Assembly: GCA_023396625.1 (NCBI GenBank) | Contig: JAEWVY010000171.1 | Span: 1-8,947 of the forward strand | Reading direction: 5' to 3' | Origin: Pseudomonadota bacterium | GTDB lineage: Bacteria; Pseudomonadota; Gammaproteobacteria; Burkholderiales; Burkholderiaceae_C | DNA: 8,947 bases | Shown: one piece after another, positions 5,925 to 8,947 of the stretch | How the letters are laid out: the number at the start of each line of letters is the position of its first letter | How positions within the stretch are numbered: the stretch's first letter is position 1 | The notes under the pieces: generated by a model | The model's database searches: none | What the model saw: only the letters and a program-made list of their open reading frames with translations | Told to the model about the DNA's origin: nothing | Program-made: the position numbers and the translations under genes

Positions 5925-5957
5925 CGCACTGGCAAAAACAGTGTGAACAGGCCCTAG
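5829..5957 (+). CDS. Candidate small ORF inside the mobile element (doubtful)
   Basis: An ATG at 5829 is preceded by GGAGGG (5820-5825), a near-perfect Shine-Dalgarno sequence with short spacing. It opens a 42-codon frame beginning MDKTAPRGVALPGQ and ending KNSVNRP. Its TAG stop (5955-5957) is the terminal CTAG of the element. No family is recognised and no membrane segment is evident. The frame runs through the stem of arm 2 and the right terminal repeat, so its coding look may be a by-product of structure. It is listed only because the ribosome site is good. Confidence 0.15.
   Translation: MDKTAPRGVALPGQASSLAVVARLDWRCFNPVRTGKNSVNRP
5929..5957 (-). repeat. Right terminal inverted repeat
   Basis: This 29-bp repeat begins CTGGCAAAAA and ends GGCCCTAG, the exact reverse complement of 5685-5713. 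It ends five bases before the GTG start of the membrane-protein gene. Confidence 0.92.
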
Positions 5958-5962
5958 AGCGC

Positions 5963-7681
5963 GTGAATCAACCCACCCCCGCGATCGCGACGCAGGCGGC
6001 TGTCAGACGCCTTCCCCGGCTGGCGCTGCTGCTGCTGTGCGTCGCCTACGTCTTTCCGGGTTTCGTCGGACGCGAACCCTGGAAAAACGCCGATATGGCG
6101 GCCTTCGGCTACATGGCCGAATTGGCGCGTACCAATGCGACAGACCTTTCCACGTGGCTGGCGCCCCGACTGCTGGGGCAGCCGCTCGAAGGGGATGCAT
6201 TGCTTCCCCACTGGCTCGGCGCCTGGGCCATCCGGTGGGCGCCTGCCTGGATTGCGCCTGACTTCGCCGCTCGCCTGCCGTTCATCGGCCTGCTGGCGCT
6301 CACCCTGATGGCAACCTGGTATGGGGTCTACCAACTCGCCCGCAGCCCTGGCGCGCAGCCCGTTGCGCTGGCCTTCGGTGGTGAGGCACAACCTCGCGAC
6401 TACGCCCGCGCCATAGCCGATGGCGGCTTGTTGGCGCTGCTCGCCTGCCTGGGCCTGGCTCAGCTCTCACACGAAACCACGCCTGCACTGGCCCAGTTGT
6501 GCTTCACCGCGCTGACATTCCACGCATTGGCCTGTGTGCCTGGACGAAGATTCTGGCCGTTGGTCGGTACAGCCGCGGGATTGGTGGGTTTGACGCTTTC
6601 GGGCGCGCCGACGCTGGCTCTCCTGTTCGGTGCGGGCGGGGCCACCCTGAATGCCATGCAAACCACGCCGGAGAGCCACATCTCTACCGGCTATCGTCGC
6701 CGTGGCAGCCTGGCACTGCTCGCGATGACACTTCTCGCCGCGAGCACCGCAACGGTGCTAAATCTGTGGCAGTGGCGCGTGGTCCTGCCTGGTGCCAACT
6801 GGCCTGAATGGCACGCCTTGGGCAGGCTGCTCCTCTGGTTCACCTGGCCCGCCTGGCCTCTTGTCGCGTGGACCCTGTGGCATTGGAGAAGGCAACTTGC
6901 CCATCTTCGGGCGCACCGGCACCTTGCATTGCCGCTGTGGTTTGCATTTGTCACCACAGGCGCCACCATCATCACCGCGGCCTCCAGCCGTACCCTGCTG
7001 CTCGCCTTACCCGCGCTGGCGACATTGGCCGCATTTGCACTTCCCACCCTCAAGCGCCGCATGGCGGCCTTGATTGACTGGTTCACGCTGCTGTTCTTTT
7101 CTGGCGGAGCCATCATCATCTGGGTTGTCTGGATTGCGATGCAGACCGGTGTGCCGAGCCAGCCCGCAGCCAACGTGGCGCGTCAGGCGCCGGGTTTCAC
7201 CCCGGTTTTTTCGCTCACGGCCCTGGCCATTGCGCTGTCCGCCACTCTGGCCTGGCTCTGGTTGATTGCATGGCGCGCAGGCCGCCACAGACCTGTGCTC
7301 TGGAAGAGTCTGGTCTTGCCGGCATCCGGTGCCGTCCTGTGCTGGGTATTGCTGATGACGTTGTGGTTGCCGCTTCTCGACTTTGCCCGGAGCTACGCCC
7401 CCCTCGTGCGCCAGGTCGTCGGCGTCATCGGCCAGTCAGGCTGCGTGCAGATCCATGGACTCAGCCGCGCGCAGGTGGCCGCATTCCAGTTTCATGGCCG
7501 ACTCGAATTGGTCGATTCCTCCGGCACATGTTCATGGCTGATCGCAAACACGGATGCACTGTCCGCCCCGCCGGCCCTCGCCATGCGCCCGACTTGGACG
7601 CACGTCTTGACCATCCGCCGGCCCACGGACAACAATGAAAACATCGCGGTGTTCAAGCGTGTGCCGGAGGACGGGAACTGA
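5963..7681 (+). CDS. Polytopic membrane protein, GT-C (ArnT/PMT-like) glycosyltransferase-type, specificity unknown
   Basis: A 572-residue integral membrane protein with roughly 12-13 hydrophobic segments (for example about 18-34, 104-121, 153-169, 174-192, 201-224, 249-267, 287-306, 322-340, 342-361, 371-393, 413-437, 447-470). A soluble tail of about 100 residues follows (from about 471). After the first segment comes GREPWKNADMAAFGYMAE (36-53), which resembles the first periplasmic loop of ArnT/PMT-type lipid-linked sugar transferases (GREPWK..D). The acidic pair often seen there is reduced to one Asp44. On that basis it may transfer a sugar from a polyprenyl carrier to an envelope substrate; substrate and activity are unknown. 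The start is a GTG with only a weak AGG 11 nt upstream, inside the mobile element. No other good start precedes the first membrane segment. It overlaps convergent phoR by 29 bp. Confidence 0.72.
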   Translation: MNQPTPAIATQAAVRRLPRLALLLLCVAYVFPGFVGREPWKNADMAAFGYMAELARTNATDLSTWLAPRLLGQPLEGDALLPHWLGAWAIRWAPAWIAPDFAARLPFIGLLALTLMATWYGVYQLARSPGAQPVALAFGGEAQPRDYARAIADGGLLALLACLGLAQLSHETTPALAQLCFTALTFHALACVPGRRFWPLVGTAAGLVGLTLSGAPTLALLFGAGGATLNAMQTTPESHISTGYRRRGSLALLAMTLLAASTATVLNLWQWRVVLPGANWPEWHALGRLLLWFTWPAWPLVAWTLWHWRRQLAHLRAHRHLALPLWFAFVTTGATIITAASSRTLLLALPALATLAAFALPTLKRRMAALIDWFTLLFFSGGAIIIWVVWIAMQTGVPSQPAANVARQAPGFTPVFSLTALAIALSATLAWLWLIAWRAGRHRPVLWKSLVLPASGAVLCWVLLMTLWLPLLDFARSYAPLVRQVVGVIGQSGCVQIHGLSRAQVAAFQFHGRLELVDSSGTCSWLIANTDALSAPPALAMRPTWTHVLTIRRPTDNNENIAVFKRVPEDGN

Positions 7682-8947
7682 CCCGATTCACCGGAAACAC
7701 CAACGACATGCGTGTCCCTTTCCCCAGGGTGCTGGCCACCCGCAGTTCACCACCGTGACGCTGAAGCACGTGCTTCACGATGGCCAGGCCGAGCCCGGTG
7801 CCGCCTGAGTCGCGGGAACGGCTTTGATCGACGCGATAGAAGCGCTCGGTCAAACGGGGAATGTGTTCGGGGGCAATGCCCGGCCCTGTGTCCGTGACGG
7901 AAAACTCGGCGCGTCCATCGTCGAGCCTGGCCCAGCGCACATCGATATGCCCGGACGCGGGTGTGTAACGCACCGCATTGCTCACCAGGTTCGACATGGC
8001 GCTTCGCAATTCCACCAATGAGCCCGCCACCATGAGTTCTTCGGGGCCGCCAAAGGACATTCGATGCGGCTCACCTTGCGGCGACAGCAATGCCGACAGC
8101 GCCCGCCCCTCTTCCTCGCATTGAAGCATCAATGCCCTGGTGTCCACCCAGTCTGAGTACCCGGGTGGGGGGCTGCCCTCCAGGCGCGAAAGCGTCAGGA
8201 GATCGTTGACCAGCCGTTGCATGCGCTCGGCCTGACTGGCCATGAGCGCGAGGTAGCGTTCACGCTCCGTCGCACTGAAGTCGATGCTCTGCAGCGTCTC
8301 GATAAAGCCGCTCAGAACAGTCAGCGGCGTTCGAATTTCGTGCGATACGTTGGCCACGAAATCGCGGCGCATGGCTTCGGCCTGGGCGAGCGCCGTGACA
8401 TCTCGCGAGAGCAGCAGCAGCCTGTTGTCTCCATAGTGATGCAATTGCACGGAGAGTTTCTGCGGTGTCAACCCGGATCCGCCACGGCCGCCAAGAAGCA
8501 CCTCATGGTCATAGTTCTTGCCCGAGAAATACTGGGCAAATTCGGGCTCGCGAACGAGATTCCCAATTTGCTGGGATAGGTCCCTTGCCGCGTCGAACCC
8601 GAAGTGAACCGCTGCTGTCTGGTTGTACCATTCGATCCGCCCCTTGACGTCGAGCAGCACGATCCCGTCCGGAGAAGCCTGGATGGCGCTGAGAAAAGCC
8701 TGCAGCCGCTTTTCGCTGGCCTCGATCTCCCCCGCCTTGGAACGCAGCAGCCGCCAGCAGCGCTCAGCCGCCTCCCCCCATGGCCCGGCCATTTTCGGCA
8801 CAGGCCCTACCTCGGGGTCCCGCAGCCACCGGATCAAGCGCGCACTTCTTGAGGCCTCCAACAAAAACCAGCCCAACCCTCCACCGATGGCCCCCAGCAC
8901 AGCGCCATCGTGTCCAGCCAGATACGCACCCCCTCCCCCCGCCAAGG
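7653..8947 (-). CDS. phoR: Phosphate regulon sensor histidine kinase PhoR (5' end outside window)
   Basis: The frame is open to the right edge. Counting from a TTG at 8945, 430 residues are visible. They run: one membrane segment (about 8-30), a basic linker, a PAS domain (about 80-185; SPDGIVLLDVKGRIEWYN), the dimerisation/phosphoacceptor helix with His202 in FVANVSHEIRTPLTV, then the ATPase domain. The latter has N-box Asn323 (SNLVSNAVRYTP), G1 DTGPGI (352-357), F-box ERFYRVD (367-373) and G2 GGTGLGLAIV (381-390). This is PhoR architecture. E. coli PhoR has a second N-terminal membrane segment that is missing here, so the real start lies outside the window and the TTG is not credible. PhoR phosphorylates PhoB under phosphate limitation; phoB would be expected just upstream, off the edge. 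The last codons overlap the convergent membrane-protein gene. Confidence 0.93.
   Translation of the reverse strand, partial: LAGGGGAYLAGHDGAVLGAIGGGLGWFLLEASRSARLIRWLRDPEVGPVPKMAGPWGEAAERCWRLLRSKAGEIEASEKRLQAFLSAIQASPDGIVLLDVKGRIEWYNQTAAVHFGFDAARDLSQQIGNLVREPEFAQYFSGKNYDHEVLLGGRGGSGLTPQKLSVQLHHYGDNRLLLLSRDVTALAQAEAMRRDFVANVSHEIRTPLTVLSGFIETLQSIDFSATERERYLALMASQAERMQRLVNDLLTLSRLEGSPPPGYSDWVDTRALMLQCEEEGRALSALLSPQGEPHRMSFGGPEELMVAGSLVELRSAMSNLVSNAVRYTPASGHIDVRWARLDDGRAEFSVTDTGPGIAPEHIPRLTERFYRVDQSRSRDSGGTGLGLAIVKHVLQRHGGELRVASTLGKGTRMSLVFPVNRVSSRPPAHA

Larger units (their letters stand above)
5685..5957. mobile_element. MITE-like non-autonomous element, 273 bp, with perfect 29-bp terminal inverted repeats
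   Basis: The two ends (5685-5713 and 5929-5957) are exact reverse complements over 29 bp and enclose 215 bp without a transposase. Both ends terminate in CTAG. If CTAG is a target duplication, the repeats proper begin GGGCCTGTTCACAC; if only TA is duplicated the ends are CTA/TAG-based. IS5-family elements are known to duplicate YTAR and IS630/Tc1-type elements duplicate TA, so either could supply the transposase (inference). The interior holds two successive imperfect stem-loops (5719-5816 and 5826-5924), so the single strand can be drawn as a three-way junction. This fills most of the 407-bp gene-free stretch between rpmE and the membrane-protein gene. I see nothing recognisable in the remaining 5605-5684. 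Confidence 0.82.

Noticed and set aside
5685..5957. CRISPR array or attenuator-only explanation for the repeats at 5685-5957
   Set aside because: There is one pair of inverted 29-bp ends, not a series of direct repeats with spacers; the perfect ends and terminal CTAG favour a transposable element.
8943..8945. TTG at the right edge as the true start of phoR
   Set aside because: The frame stays open to the edge, no ribosome site can be seen, and the first PhoR membrane segment is missing, so the start is most likely outside the window.

Overview
The window is a high-G+C chromosomal segment from a betaproteobacterium. The gene order (AddA/AddB-like repair pair, trxA, rho, rpmE, with phoR nearby) and the protein sequences look most like the Alcaligenaceae side of the Burkholderiales (Bordetella/Achromobacter/Castellaniella-like). 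That placement is from memory of gene order and protein style, not from a database search.

Layout. Positions 1-3320, minus strand: a two-gene DNA-repair operon. An AddB-like PD-(D/E)XK nuclease with an iron-sulfur cysteine set comes first, then the N-terminal part of an AddA-like UvrD-type helicase that leaves the window at base 1. The two genes overlap by ATGA. Positions 3321-3415: a divergent intergenic region. Positions 3416-5555, plus strand: trxA (thioredoxin), rho (transcription termination factor) and rpmE (ribosomal protein L31, type B-like). Each has its own apparent promoter; trxA and rpmE are followed by clear intrinsic terminators, and no hairpin terminator was seen after rho. Positions 5685-5957: a 273-bp non-autonomous mobile element (MITE-like) with perfect 29-bp terminal inverted repeats and two internal stem-loop arms. 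Positions 5963-7681, plus strand: a 572-residue polytopic membrane protein resembling ArnT/PMT-type (GT-C) glycosyltransferases, whose GTG start lies six bases after the element. Positions 7653-8947, minus strand: the phosphate-regulon sensor kinase PhoR, convergent with and overlapping the membrane-protein gene by 29 bp. Its N-terminus is beyond the right edge.

How the parts work together. The left operon encodes a candidate double-strand-break end-processing helicase-nuclease. trxA, rho and rpmE are housekeeping genes in a compact array: the trxA terminator abuts the rho promoter, and the rho stop codon forms part of a perfect extended -10 for rpmE. The main non-housekeeping item is the structured element at 5685-5957. 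It folds on paper into a three-way junction, its two halves look like diverged inverted copies of one unit, and it supplies nearly all of the DNA between the rpmE terminator and the membrane-protein gene. No tRNA, rRNA, CRISPR array or transposase gene was seen.
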